Notes under the pieces: generated by a model
Told to the model about the DNA's origin: nothing
What the model saw: the letters and a program-made list of their open reading frames with translations, nothing else
Database searches by the model: none
Position numbers and translations under genes: made by a program
Source of the DNA: Agrobacterium larrymoorei
GTDB taxonomy: Bacteria; Pseudomonadota; Alphaproteobacteria; Rhizobiales; Rhizobiaceae
Reading direction: 5' to 3'
Assembly (NCBI RefSeq): GCF_030819275.1
Contig: NZ_JAUTBL010000002.1
Location: 2,358,501-2,422,500, forward strand
Length of the DNA: 64,000 nt
Shown here: positions 35,377 through 48,469 of the stretch, piece by piece
Numbering within the stretch: position 1 is the stretch's first letter
Layout: every line of letters starts with the position of its first letter

Positions 35377-36048
35377 CTATCGAGCGATCTGGCCGACCAA
35401 CTGTTCTCGCTCCTGGCGCGAGCGCGCGATCCGACCTTTCGCCTTTTGCAGAACATCGGCAGGCGCTTCCTGCGGGGTACCCGAACGGAACGGCGGTGCC
35501 GGTGCATATTCCAGCGACAGTTGCACGATCTTCGCTTCCTCCTCGCCCATCAATTCTGAGAGAAGCGAAAGACCGAAATCGATACCGGAGGTCACGCCGC
35601 CGGCAGTGATCAGATTGCCATCCTTGACCACACGCTCATAAACCGGCGTCGCGCCAAAATGCGGCAGAAAATCCATGGCGTTCCAATGCGTCGCCGCCCG
35701 CTTGCCCCTCAGCAAACCAGCTGCCCCAAGCACCAGCGAGCCAGTGCAGACCGAGGTTATGAAGCGCGCTTTTTCCGCTTGGTTACGGATGAAGGCGAGA
35801 ACCTCCTCGTCGCGAAGCAGCGCGTTGACACCCGCGCCGCCTGGAATGCACAGCACGTCGAATTGCGGGCTCTCTTCGAAATCGACATCCGGCGTGAAGT
35901 TGATCCCGGTCACGGAGCGAACCGGGTTCTTGTCCTTCCACACCAGATGCACAGCACTGTCTTTCGCCGATGCGAAGACCTCGTAAGGGCCGGTCAGATC
36001 AAGCTGCTGAAGATTGGGGAAGACGAGAAAGCCGAAGCGGTAGGTCAT
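35377..36048 (-). CDS. DJ-1/PfpI-family protein (isonitrile hydratase-like)
   Basis: The 223-residue protein has a DJ-1/PfpI fold with the nucleophile elbow SVCTGSLVLGAAGLLRGKRAATHW (Cys about 103) and VLCIPGGAGVNALL. This is the arrangement found in isonitrile hydratase (InhA) and related GATase1-like enzymes. The substrate is not certain. The ATG at 36048 has AGAAGAG 8 nt upstream; an in-frame start 23 codons earlier is unlikely. It is divergent from a GlxA-type regulator that itself carries a DJ-1 domain, with a dyad between them, which suggests enzyme and regulator share a ligand type. Confidence 0.83.
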   Translation of the reverse strand: MTYRFGFLVFPNLQQLDLTGPYEVFASAKDSAVHLVWKDKNPVRSVTGINFTPDVDFEESPQFDVLCIPGGAGVNALLRDEEVLAFIRNQAEKARFITSVCTGSLVLGAAGLLRGKRAATHWNAMDFLPHFGATPVYERVVKDGNLITAGGVTSGIDFGLSLLSELMGEEEAKIVQLSLEYAPAPPFRSGTPQEAPADVLQKAKGRIARSRQEREQLVGQIAR

Positions 36049-36090
36049 GTGAACTCTTCTGTTGACGCTCTCATCATAGGCGCGCATGGT

Positions 36091-36106
36091 TTGGCACAAA
36101 TGCCAA
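36091..36106. promoter_or_regulatory. TTGGCA-N4-TGCCAA dyad
   Basis: A perfect 6-bp inverted repeat (36091-36096 and 36101-36106) lies in the 80-bp gap between the divergent DJ-1 gene and the GlxA-type regulator. It is a likely binding site for the AraC-type domain of the regulator. Confidence 0.55.
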
Positions 36107-36128
36107 TCATCCCACACTTCAGGCCAAA

Positions 36129-37093
36129 ATGACCCGCCCTATCGAGATCCTCGCTTTCCCCGATATCCAGCTGCTCGACGTGGCAGGTCCCTTGCAGGTC
36201 TTTGCCTCGACCAATGACTTTTGCGTCCAGTCCGGAAAGCCGGCCCCTTACAGGCCTCTCGTCATGGGCGCGCAGAACCCGATCGTCACATCCTCAGCGC
36301 TGCCGATCGGCACATCGCCTTTGTCCAAGGTCAGCGAAGCGGTTGATACGCTGATCGTTCCGGGCGGCTGGGGTGTCTATCGAGCCTGTGAGGATCGCGC
36401 GCTTCTTGGCTGGATTGCTGAACGCTCCAAAGTGGCGCGACGAACGGCGGCGGTCTGCAGCGGCGCTTTTCTGCTGGCCAGCACCGGCCTGCTGGATGGC
36501 AGGCGCGGGCAGTCACCCACTGGCAGCGATGCGCCGAGTTCCGAAAGCGCTTTCCCAAAGTGCGGCTCGAGCCGGACCCGATCTTCATTCAGGATGGCAG
36601 CATCTGGACATCGGCAGGTGTTACTGCTGGCATCGACCTGGCGCTCGCGCTCGTTGAAAACGACCTCGGCCGCGATGTCGCACTTGCCGTCGCCCGCCAG
36701 CTCGTCGTCTTCCTCAAGCGCCCCGGCGGCCAGTCGCAATTCAGCGCCGCCCTGACGCTTCAGGATGAAGGTGGCCGTTTCGACGGCCTGCATGCCTGGA
36801 TGATGGAAAACATCACGCAGGATCTGTCCCTGAATGATCTCGCCGACAAGGCTGGCATGAGCCTGCGCAGCTTTTCACGCCACTACCGCGAACAGACCGG
36901 CGTGACACCCACAAAGGCGCTGGAGGAAATGCGCCTCGAAACCGCAAGACGTCTTCTGGAACAGGCCCAGCCGGTCTCCCGGGCCGCCCGGCGCGCCGGC
37001 TTCGGCAGCGAGGAGACGCTACGCCGCCTCTTCCAACGCCGCTTCGGGGTGAGCCCACAAGCCTATCGCGAACGCTTCATGGCGGTGGAGTAA
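36129..37093 (+). pseudogene. GlxA-family regulator (DJ-1 + AraC domains), frameshifted
   Basis: The first part (MTRPIEILAFPDIQLLDVAG to LLDGRR, about 36129-36506) is the DJ-1/PfpI ligand-binding domain with AAVCSGAFLLASTGLLDG. The second part (AVTHWQRCAEFRKRFPKVRL to the stop at 37093) lies in another frame. It contains the domain end and the AraC helix-turn-helix pair (LSLNDLADKAGMSLRSFSRHYRE ... ARRAGFGSEETLRRLFQRRFGVSPQAY). The break is at about 36503-36510 in GCGCGGGC and needs two bases removed or one added. Intact, it would be about 320 residues, the family size. Either a disabled regulator or a sequence error. Confidence 0.88.
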
Positions 37094-37100
37094 AACAAAA

Positions 37101-37122
37101 CGCCCGGAACAATGTCCGGGCG
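37101..37122. terminator. Bidirectional terminator between regulator and gltD
   Basis: CGCCCGGA (37101-37108) pairs with TCCGGGCG (37115-37122). On the minus strand it is followed by TTTTGTTTTA, a good T tract for gltD; it may also serve the plus-strand regulator. Confidence 0.85.
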
Positions 37123-37150
37123 TGTCTTCATGAAACAGAGGATCAGCCAC

Positions 37151-38608
37151 TTAGCGCGGCAGAACCGAGCTTCCCATCAGCGCTTCGTCGATGGCGCGGG
37201 CGGCCTGACGGCCCTCGCGGATCGCCCAGACGACCAGCGACTGGCCACGGCGTACGTCGCCCGCGGCCCACAGCTTGTCGATCGAGGTCTTGTAGTCGCG
37301 ATCGTTGGCAACGACGTTGGTCGAGCCACGACGGTCGGTATTGAGCGTGAGCTTGCCGTCCAGTTCCTTCAAAACGCTGTCGGTGAAGGGGCCGGAGAAG
37401 CCGATGGCGATGAAGGCGAGATCGGCCTTGATGATGAATTCCGTGCCGGCAATCGGCTTGCGGCGCTCATCCACCTGGCAGCACTTCACGCCGGTCAGCA
37501 CGCCATCCTCGTCACCGACGAATTCGAGCGTTGCTACCTGGAACTCACGCACCGCACCCTCGGCCTGAGACGACGAGGTACGCATCTTGGTTGCCCAATA
37601 GGGCCAGACGGCAAGCTTGTCTTCCTTTTCCGGCGGCATCGGGCGGATGTCGAGCTGGGTCACCTTGACCGCACCCTGACGGAACGCCGTGCCGACGCAG
37701 TCGGACGCCGTATCGCCACCGCCGACGACGACGACATGCTTGCCGCCAGCAAGGATCGGATCGGCAGGCCAGCCGACGCTGTCGATGTTTTCGCGGCCAA
37801 CGCGACGGTTCTGCTGCACCAGATAAGGCATGGCATCATGGACGCCGTGGAATTCCGTGCCGCCGATACCGGCCGGACGCGGGGTTTCCGAACCGCCGCA
37901 ATACAGAACCGCATCATGCTCGGCCATCAGCTGTTCGACCGTCATATCGACACCGACATTGACGCCGTAATGGAAGGTGACGCCTTCGCCCTTGATCTGC
38001 TCGACGCGGCGATCGATGAAGTTCTTCTCCATCTTGAAGTCGGGAATGCCATAGCGCAGCAGGCCACCGGCCTTTGTCTCGCGCTCATAGACATGCACCT
38101 CATGACCGGCGCGGCCAAGCTGCTGGGCAGCTGCAAGTCCCGACGGGCCGGAACCGATGATCGCGACCTTCTTGCCGGTGTGGACCGTGGCAGGCTTCGG
38201 CACGATGAAGCCAAGCTCGTAGGCCTTGTCGGCGATCGCCTGTTCCACCGTCTTGATCGCAACCGGCGTATCTTCCAGGTTCAGCGTGCAGGCTTCCTCG
38301 CACGGTGCGGGACAGACACGGCCGGTAAACTCCGGGAAGTTGTTGGTGGAATGGAGGTTGCGGATCGCCTCTTCCCAGTTGTTGTTATAGATCAGATCGT
38401 TCCAGTCGGGGATCTGGTTGTGCACCGGGCAGCCGGTCGGGCCGTGGCAATAGGGAATGCCACAGTCCATGCAGCGCGCCGCCTGCTTTTGCACCTCGGC
38501 ATCCGACATGGGAATGGTGAATTCCCGGAAATGGCGAATACGATCCGACGCCGGCTGATACTTGCCAACCTGACGATCGATTTCCAGAAAACCTGTAACC
38601 TTGCCCAT
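37151..38608 (-). CDS. gltD: Glutamate synthase small subunit
   Basis: GltD passes electrons from NADPH through FAD and iron-sulfur centres to the GltB large subunit, which makes glutamate from glutamine and 2-oxoglutarate. The 485-residue protein has two N-terminal cysteine clusters (CMDCGIPYCHGPTGCPVHNQIP and VCPAPCEEACTLN), the FAD-binding VAIIGSGPSGLAAAQQLGRAG and the NADPH-binding VVVVGGGDTASDCVG. Length is normal. It lies downstream of gltB with a small ORF in between and ends at a strong terminator. Confidence 0.96.
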   Translation of the reverse strand: MGKVTGFLEIDRQVGKYQPASDRIRHFREFTIPMSDAEVQKQAARCMDCGIPYCHGPTGCPVHNQIPDWNDLIYNNNWEEAIRNLHSTNNFPEFTGRVCPAPCEEACTLNLEDTPVAIKTVEQAIADKAYELGFIVPKPATVHTGKKVAIIGSGPSGLAAAQQLGRAGHEVHVYERETKAGGLLRYGIPDFKMEKNFIDRRVEQIKGEGVTFHYGVNVGVDMTVEQLMAEHDAVLYCGGSETPRPAGIGGTEFHGVHDAMPYLVQQNRRVGRENIDSVGWPADPILAGGKHVVVVGGGDTASDCVGTAFRQGAVKVTQLDIRPMPPEKEDKLAVWPYWATKMRTSSSQAEGAVREFQVATLEFVGDEDGVLTGVKCCQVDERRKPIAGTEFIIKADLAFIAIGFSGPFTDSVLKELDGKLTLNTDRRGSTNVVANDRDYKTSIDKLWAAGDVRRGQSLVVWAIREGRQAARAIDEALMGSSVLPR

Positions 38609-38623
38609 GTTACTTTCCTCACA

Positions 38624-38782
38624 TCAAAGCAGGGTCCCGCTCGGACCCCAGTACCGGTCAGCGATGCCCAAGATCGCCCCCAGCACGATAAACTCAAAAC
38701 TGATTTCGCCGCTGGCTGCCCATGTCGCCGCAGGTGCGGCGAGTGAGATAAGCAGCGAAATCAGTCGATGAACCGTTGCCAC
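38624..38782 (-). CDS. 52-residue putative membrane protein between gltB and gltD
   Basis: A GTG-initiated frame starts 9 nt after the gltB stop and ends 15 nt before the gltD start codon, filling the gap almost exactly. It encodes MATVHRLISLLISLAAPAAT and on, with two hydrophobic stretches (about 6-22 and 29-41) and a polar end DRYWGPSGTLL. It may be a small inner-membrane protein translated within the glt operon. GGAG lies about 13 nt upstream, inside a hairpin. The open frame and placement are seen; expression and function are inference. Confidence 0.5.
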   Translation of the reverse strand: MATVHRLISLLISLAAPAATWAASGEISFEFIVLGAILGIADRYWGPSGTLL

Positions 38783-38791
38783 GCGGCGGAT

Positions 38792-43531
<4,740 letters not shown>

Positions 43532-43634
43532 TTTCATCCCTCCTGCAATCGTGTTGCATGGTGTCACGCAGAGAGGCGGAGGCCGATCCGGCCCCAATCT
43601 GGAAAGCCAAACCCGTCTCCGCATTTCAATTTAG

Positions 43635-43675
43635 GACAGCAATGCTGTCTTAATTCTGTCTGAACAATGACAGAA
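43635..43675. promoter_or_regulatory. Two adjacent dyads upstream of gltB
   Basis: GACAGC-AAT-GCTGTC (43635-43649) and TTCTGTC-N8-GACAGAA (43654-43675) lie about 105-145 bp before the gltB start, sharing the half-site GACAG. They are candidate sites for a regulator of glutamate synthase. The rest of the 43532-43905 gap shows no gene. Confidence 0.5.
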
Positions 43676-43905
43676 ACACCCACCTTCCGCAAGGGGATGC
43701 CGTTAATTTATAGAGAACCATTGTGACGTGAAATTTCAACAGAAGATAGAAACGCGTAATTTTCTTCTCTGCCGGCGTCGAAATAATTGCTTTCATTACC
43801 GGATTTGCCTTGGCTGAAATATGCTCGTAAAACCACGGAGCTAGTCTTGCCAACCGTGCCAACCGCGCGACATTCCTGCCCGCAACATGCTTGAAAGTGC
43901 TGACG

Positions 43906-44961
43906 ATGATTTTTGCCTCTGATAACTGGGCTGGCGCCCACCCGGCCATCAACGAGCGGCTGATGAAGGAATCCACCCGCTTTGCCGCCGCTTACGGCAC
44001 CAGCGAACTGGACCAGGCGATTGAGAAGAAGTTCAATGAAATCTTCGAGCGCGAAGTCGCCGTCTTCTTCGTCGGCACGGGCACGGCGGCAAACTCCCTG
44101 GCGCTCGCAAGCGTCGCCCGCCCCGGCGGCATCGCCTTTTGCCATTCCGAAGCCCACGTGATCGAGGACGAGTGCGGCGCGCCGATCTACTTCTCCAATG
44201 CCTCGCGCCTGATGCCCGTGGCAGGGCCAAACGGCAAGATGCTGCCAAAGAACCTGAAAGCCGCCATCGACCGCTTTCCGCCGGGCTCCATTCACCAGGG
44301 CCAGCCGATGCTGGTGACGATGACCCAGGCGACCGAGCAGGGCACGATCTACGATCTCGACGAGATTTCGGCGATCTCCGAAATTGCCAAAAGCGCTGGC
44401 GTTCCCTTGCATATGGATGGTGCGCGTTTTGCCAATGCGCTGACCGCGCTCGACACCACGCCAGCCGAAATGACCTGGAAGCGCGGCGTCGATATCCTCT
44501 CCTTCGGCGCAACGAAAAACGGCTGCTGGTGCGCGGAGGCCATCGTCTACATGGATCCGAAAATGGCAGAAGACCTGCCCTTCATCCGCAAGCGCTCCGC
44601 ACAGCTCTTCTCCAAGACCCGCTTCATGGCGGCCCAGTTCGACGCCTATTTCCAGAACGACCTATGGCTGGAGCTTGCCGCTCACGCCAACGCCATGGCA
44701 AATCGCCTGCGCGACGGCCTCTCGGCCTCCAACAGCGCCCGCCTCGCCTGGCCCACACAGTCCAACGAACTCTTCGTCGTCCTGGACAAGCAATCTGCCA
44801 AGGCTGCCCGAGATGCCGGTGCCAGCTTCTACGACTGGCCGGTTCCGCACGACATGCAGCAGCCGGTCGGCGAAAACGAACAGCTGATCCGCCTCGTCAC
44901 CAGCTTTGCGACGGAAGAGAGCGACGTGGATTCGTTTCTGCGTATTTGCGGGAATGCATGA
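43906..44961 (+). CDS. ltaE: Low-specificity L-threonine aldolase
   Basis: A PLP-dependent enzyme that splits threonine or allo-threonine to glycine and acetaldehyde. The 351-residue protein begins MIFASDNWAGAHPAI and has HMDGARFANAL (Asp contacting PLP) and SFGATKNGCWCAEAIVY, in which the lysine binds PLP. Length and motifs fit the beta-eliminating lyase/threonine aldolase family. The ATG at 43906 is preferred over a TTG five codons upstream since the family starts with the FASDN segment. No obvious operon partner. Confidence 0.88.
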   Translation: MIFASDNWAGAHPAINERLMKESTRFAAAYGTSELDQAIEKKFNEIFEREVAVFFVGTGTAANSLALASVARPGGIAFCHSEAHVIEDECGAPIYFSNASRLMPVAGPNGKMLPKNLKAAIDRFPPGSIHQGQPMLVTMTQATEQGTIYDLDEISAISEIAKSAGVPLHMDGARFANALTALDTTPAEMTWKRGVDILSFGATKNGCWCAEAIVYMDPKMAEDLPFIRKRSAQLFSKTRFMAAQFDAYFQNDLWLELAAHANAMANRLRDGLSASNSARLAWPTQSNELFVVLDKQSAKAARDAGASFYDWPVPHDMQQPVGENEQLIRLVTSFATEESDVDSFLRICGNA

Positions 44962-44997
44962 TGGTGATAACGACATCAAAATACAAACTTGAAACTA

Positions 44998-45003
44998 TAT
45001 AAT
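44998..45003 (+). promoter_or_regulatory. -10 element before the toxin-antitoxin genes
   Basis: A perfect TATAAT lies 18 bp before the toxin start codon, in an AT-rich stretch with the near-repeats CTATATAA and CTATATTT. No good -35 is visible; an autoregulatory operator here would fit the family. Confidence 0.45.
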
Positions 45004-45020
45004 GTTAAAGCTATATTTCG

Positions 45021-45386
45021 ATGGAATGGCAGATTGAGTTTGATGAAGCTTTTGCCGAGGAATTCAGTCAGCTTCCTTCGAGCGTAAAGATCGAACTGCG
45101 TGCGCAGGCGAATTCGTTAAAGATACACGGGCCGTCCTATGGGCGGCCCCGAGTCGATACGTTGAAGGGTTCGAAACACGCGAACATGAAAGAATTACGC
45201 TTCGATGCGGAAAACGGAGTGTGGAGGGTCGCTTTTGCTTTCGATCCGAAAAGAAAAGCCATCTTGCTTGTTGCCGGCGACAAGTCCGGGGTGGCGGAGA
45301 AGCGTTTTTACAAGAACTTGATTGGCACAGCTGATGCTCGGTTTGATGCACATCTGCAAAAGCTGATGAACAAGGAGAAGCCTTGA
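45021..45386 (+). CDS. RelE/HigB-type toxin
   Basis: The 121-residue protein matches the phage-derived Gp49/HigB-like branch of RelE toxins: FDEAFAEEFSQLPSSVKIEL, DTLKGSKHANMKELRF, VWRVAFAFDPKRKAILLVAGDKSG and FYKNLI. These are ribosome-dependent mRNA interferases. The TGA overlaps the antitoxin ATG by one base, and the toxin comes first, as in higBA systems. AT content is somewhat higher than in neighbouring genes, consistent with a mobile module. Confidence 0.85.
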   Translation: MEWQIEFDEAFAEEFSQLPSSVKIELRAQANSLKIHGPSYGRPRVDTLKGSKHANMKELRFDAENGVWRVAFAFDPKRKAILLVAGDKSGVAEKRFYKNLIGTADARFDAHLQKLMNKEKP

Positions 45387-45739
45387 TGTCGATTCCCGCT
45401 GACGACGTTTTTAATGCAGTCATGTCGAAAGAAGAGATAGCCGCATCTGACCTGCGAACAGTTGAATTGCTGGACGAATTCGATACGCTGCAAAAGCTGC
45501 GCAAGGCCAAAGAACTGACCCAGGAAACCATTGCCCAGCGCATGGGCAAGAAGCAGGTTTCTGTCGCCCAGCTGGAAAAGCGATCGGATTTTTTGCTTTC
45601 GACGTTACGTGGTTATGTCCAGGCGCTCGGCGGCGAACTGGACTTGGTTGTCCGCTTTAAGGGACACGAACCCGTCGTGTTGGCAGGTTTCGGTGAAGAG
45701 CCTATGCCACCGCGGAAAAAGAAATCGGCTAAAGTCTAA
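45386..45739 (+). CDS. XRE-family antitoxin (HigA-like)
   Basis: A 117-residue protein with a helix-turn-helix at about residues 40-80 (LRKAKELTQETIAQRMGKKQVSVAQLEKRSDFLLSTLRGYVQALGG) and a Lys/Pro-rich tail. It probably neutralises the upstream RelE/HigB-type toxin and represses the pair. AAGGAG lies 8 nt before the ATG, within the end of the toxin gene, so translation is coupled. Confidence 0.86.
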   Translation: MSIPADDVFNAVMSKEEIAASDLRTVELLDEFDTLQKLRKAKELTQETIAQRMGKKQVSVAQLEKRSDFLLSTLRGYVQALGGELDLVVRFKGHEPVVLAGFGEEPMPPRKKKSAKV

Positions 45740-45742
45740 CCA

Positions 45743-46603
45743 TCACGCATAACTGCCCGGCACCATCCCCTTCGCCGTAACCAGCGACGATAGCGCCCGC
45801 ACCAGTTCTGCATCCGCGCCCTTGCGCGGCTGCAGCACGAACTCCACGTCTTCCAGCGAGGGCAGACTGCCTTGCGGCAACTCTCGCAAGCCGGACGGCG
45901 CCATGCTGCGAGGCTGGACAAGAACACCCATGCCGGCGCGGGCAGCCGCCGTCAGCCCGCTGAGACTTCCGCAGGTGCAGACGATCCGCCAGGCAACGCC
46001 TGCCCGATCGAGCGCTTCTTGCGCGGCTTTGCGCGTGATGCTGGGCGGCGGGAAGGCGATCAGCGGCAGCGCTTCCTTGCGGGAGAGGATCGCATCCGGG
46101 TCTTTGGCAAGCCAGATCAACGGCTCGCGATAGAGGAAATGGCCGAGCTGATCGCCAAGCCGACGCTTGGCCAGCACGACATCGAGTTCGCCATTGTCCT
46201 GCATCTGATAGAGCACGCCGGAAAGCGATACAGTCAACTCCAGATCGACCAGCGGATAAAGCCCCGTAAACTCTTCCAGAATGACGGTGAGACGGCTTGC
46301 GACGAAATCCTCCGATACACCGAGACGCAGGCGACCGCGCAGCCTGCTCTCACCGAAAAGCGCCGCCACCTTGTTGTTGAGATCGAGCATATTGCGGGCA
46401 TAGCCAAGAAGCGCCTCACCTTCCGGCGTCAAGCGCACCCGATGCGTATCACGGGCGATCAGCTTTTGGCCGAGCGACGCTTCCAGCCGCTGGATGTGCT
46501 GGCTGACGGTCGATTGGCCAATCCCCAACCGTTCGGCGGTCTGGGTGAAACTCATCGTCTGCTCCAGCGTGACGAAGCTGGCAAGATGTTGCAGGTTCAG
46601 CAT
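45743..46603 (-). CDS. LysR-family transcriptional regulator
   Basis: A 286-residue regulator with the LysR winged helix at residues 1-60 (LQHLASFVTLEQTMSFTQTAERLGIGQSTVSQHIQRLEASLGQKL) and a co-inducer-binding domain (about 90-285) of normal length. It is divergent from a bile-acid/sodium-symporter-type gene at 46803 and probably controls it. It stops three bases from the end of the antitoxin gene, with no visible terminator between the convergent genes. Confidence 0.9.
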   Translation of the reverse strand: MLNLQHLASFVTLEQTMSFTQTAERLGIGQSTVSQHIQRLEASLGQKLIARDTHRVRLTPEGEALLGYARNMLDLNNKVAALFGESRLRGRLRLGVSEDFVASRLTVILEEFTGLYPLVDLELTVSLSGVLYQMQDNGELDVVLAKRRLGDQLGHFLYREPLIWLAKDPDAILSRKEALPLIAFPPPSITRKAAQEALDRAGVAWRIVCTCGSLSGLTAAARAGMGVLVQPRSMAPSGLRELPQGSLPSLEDVEFVLQPRKGADAELVRALSSLVTAKGMVPGSYA

Positions 46604-46802
46604 GGCTATCTCAAAGCATGATAACTGTTAGTTTTTGCATCTGGTTTCATGATGAGCGATAGTGCGCCCGATTACAATCCGCAAACCGGCTGGGAGGCTG
46701 CGGGATCTTTCACGGTCTTGGCGCTTTAGGTCGGTTACGACGGATTTCGCAATTGCAGAGCGCCATGCCCCTCTGCACACCACATTCTAGAAAGGCCGCG
46801 CC

Positions 46803-47843
46803 ATGAGCCGCTTCCTGCCAGACCGCTTCACCATGATGCTGGTCGCCACCGTCATCCTCGCGTCGCTGCTGCCGATCAGCGGAGAGCCGGCACATTACTT
46901 TTCCATCGCGACGAAATGCGCTATCGCGCTGCTCTTCTTCCTGCATGGCGCGCGGTTGTCGAAAGACGTCGTGGTGGCGGGCATGCTGCATTGGCGCCTG
47001 CACATTGTCATCCTTCTCGTCACCTTTGGCATCTTCCCGCTTCTCGGACTTGCGGCGGGCTATATTCCAGACAGCATATTGCCGCAGCCGCTCTATATGG
47101 GCGTACTTTTTCTCTGTGTCCTTCCCTCCACCGTGCAGTCGTCCATTGCCTTTACCTCGATGGCCGGAGGCAACGTGCCCGCCGCGATCTGCGCCGCATC
47201 CGCCTCCAACATTTTCGGCATGTTCCTGACGCCGCTCCTCGTCGGCTTCCTTTTTACCGTTGGCGGCCATGGCGGCGGTTTCTCGCTCGATGCTTTCGGC
47301 CAGATCTTCCTGCAACTTCTGCTGCCCTTCATCGCCGGCCAGGCCTTGCAGCCCTGGATCGGCCACTGGATACGCGCGCGCAAGACGCTGCTGGCCCCTG
47401 TCGATCGCGGCTCGATCCTGATGGTCGTCTATCTCGCCTTCAGCGATGCGGTGGTGGAAGGCATCTGGAACCAATTCACCTTGCGCGACATCGGCGTCGT
47501 GATCGGCATCAACATGGTTCTGCTGACCCTTGTCCTGTGTCTCACCATGTTTGGCAGCCGCCTGCTCGGCTTCAAGAAGGAAGATGAAATCACCATCACC
47601 TTCTGCGGATCGAAGAAGAGCCTCGCCAGCGGCGTGCCGATGGCAGGCGCGATCTTCGCCGGCCAAAGCATTGGCGCCATCGTGTTGCCCATCATGCTCT
47701 TCCACCAGATCCAGTTGATGGCCTGCGCCGTGATTGCACAGCGCTACGCGAAGAAGGCAAAGGAAGCGGAAGCCGCGAAGATCGCAGCCCCTGCGGTCGA
47801 TGCACCGGAGGCTACCGCGATCGCCGCCAAGACGGCGTCGTAA
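46803..47843 (+). CDS. Bile acid:sodium symporter-like (SBF_like) transporter
   Basis: A 346-residue integral membrane protein with about ten hydrophobic segments, including ATKCAIALLFFLHGARLSKDVV, VLFLCVLPSTVQSSIAFTSMAGGNVPAAICAASASNI and CGSKKSLASGVPMAGAIFAG. These are the conserved discontinuous-helix regions of the SBF_like branch of the BASS family. It likely imports an organic anion with sodium; substrate is unknown. The last 30 residues are a charged Ala-rich tail. The divergent LysR gene is the probable regulator. Confidence 0.87.
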   Translation: MSRFLPDRFTMMLVATVILASLLPISGEPAHYFSIATKCAIALLFFLHGARLSKDVVVAGMLHWRLHIVILLVTFGIFPLLGLAAGYIPDSILPQPLYMGVLFLCVLPSTVQSSIAFTSMAGGNVPAAICAASASNIFGMFLTPLLVGFLFTVGGHGGGFSLDAFGQIFLQLLLPFIAGQALQPWIGHWIRARKTLLAPVDRGSILMVVYLAFSDAVVEGIWNQFTLRDIGVVIGINMVLLTLVLCLTMFGSRLLGFKKEDEITITFCGSKKSLASGVPMAGAIFAGQSIGAIVLPIMLFHQIQLMACAVIAQRYAKKAKEAEAAKIAAPAVDAPEATAIAAKTAS

Positions 47844-47927
47844 GTCTCCCTGCCGACCGCTCAAGACAATGGGTCCTCAGGTCAATCACGAGGATCCTAT
47901 GAGAGTGACCTCCCCCACTATAAACGC

Positions 47928-47961
47928 AAAAAAAAGACGGTCCCCTTGCGGGAGCCGTCTT
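47928..47961 (-). terminator. Intrinsic terminator of hsp20
   Basis: AAGACGG-TCCC (47934-47944) pairs with GGGA-g-CCGTCTT (47950-47961) with one bulge. On the minus strand it is followed by TTTTTTTT. Confidence 0.85.
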
Positions 47962-47986
47962 CTCATTCACGCGCTAACCTCGAGGT

Positions 47987-48469
47987 TTAGTTCACCTGGG
48001 TTGGCGTTACCTGTGCCTCGATCTGCTTCGGCGCGTCCGACACGTCGGTCGCAATCGCTATGCGGCGGGGCTTCATGGCTTCGGGAATGTTGCGAAGAAG
48101 GTCGATATGGAGAAGACCGTTCTTCAGCGAAGCATTCTGCACTTCCACATGGTCGGCAAGCTGGAAGCGGCGCTCGAAGGCGCGCGTGGCAATGCCGCGA
48201 TAGAGGAAGTCGCCCTCGGATGCCTTGGTGTCTTCGGCCTTCTCGGCCTTGACAGTCAGCACATTGGCGCGGGATTCGATGCTGAGTTCATTCTCGTCGA
48301 AGCCGGCAACCGCCATGGTGATGCGATAGGCGTTCTCGCCGGTGCGCTCGATATTATAGGGCGGATAAGCCTGGGCCTGCTCCGGCTGGCCAATGCTATC
48401 AAGCATCGAGAACAGACGGTCGAAGCCGACCGTAGAGCGATAAAGGGGAGAAAAATCAACGTGACGCAT
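47987..48469 (-). CDS. Small heat-shock protein, Hsp20 family
   Basis: The 160-residue chaperone has an alpha-crystallin domain at about residues 35-125 (YPPYNIERTGENAYRITMAVAGFDENELSIE ... NVLTVKAEKA ... FERRFQLADHVEVQNASLKNGLLHIDLL). IbpA-like proteins hold unfolding proteins for refolding by DnaK/ClpB. AGGAGG lies 6 nt before the ATG. The leader contains a ROSE-like thermosensor segment and a sigma-32-like promoter, implying heat control at both transcription and translation. A terminator follows. Confidence 0.93.
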   Translation of the reverse strand: MRHVDFSPLYRSTVGFDRLFSMLDSIGQPEQAQAYPPYNIERTGENAYRITMAVAGFDENELSIESRANVLTVKAEKAEDTKASEGDFLYRGIATRAFERRFQLADHVEVQNASLKNGLLHIDLLRNIPEAMKPRRIAIATDVSDAPKQIEAQVTPTQVN

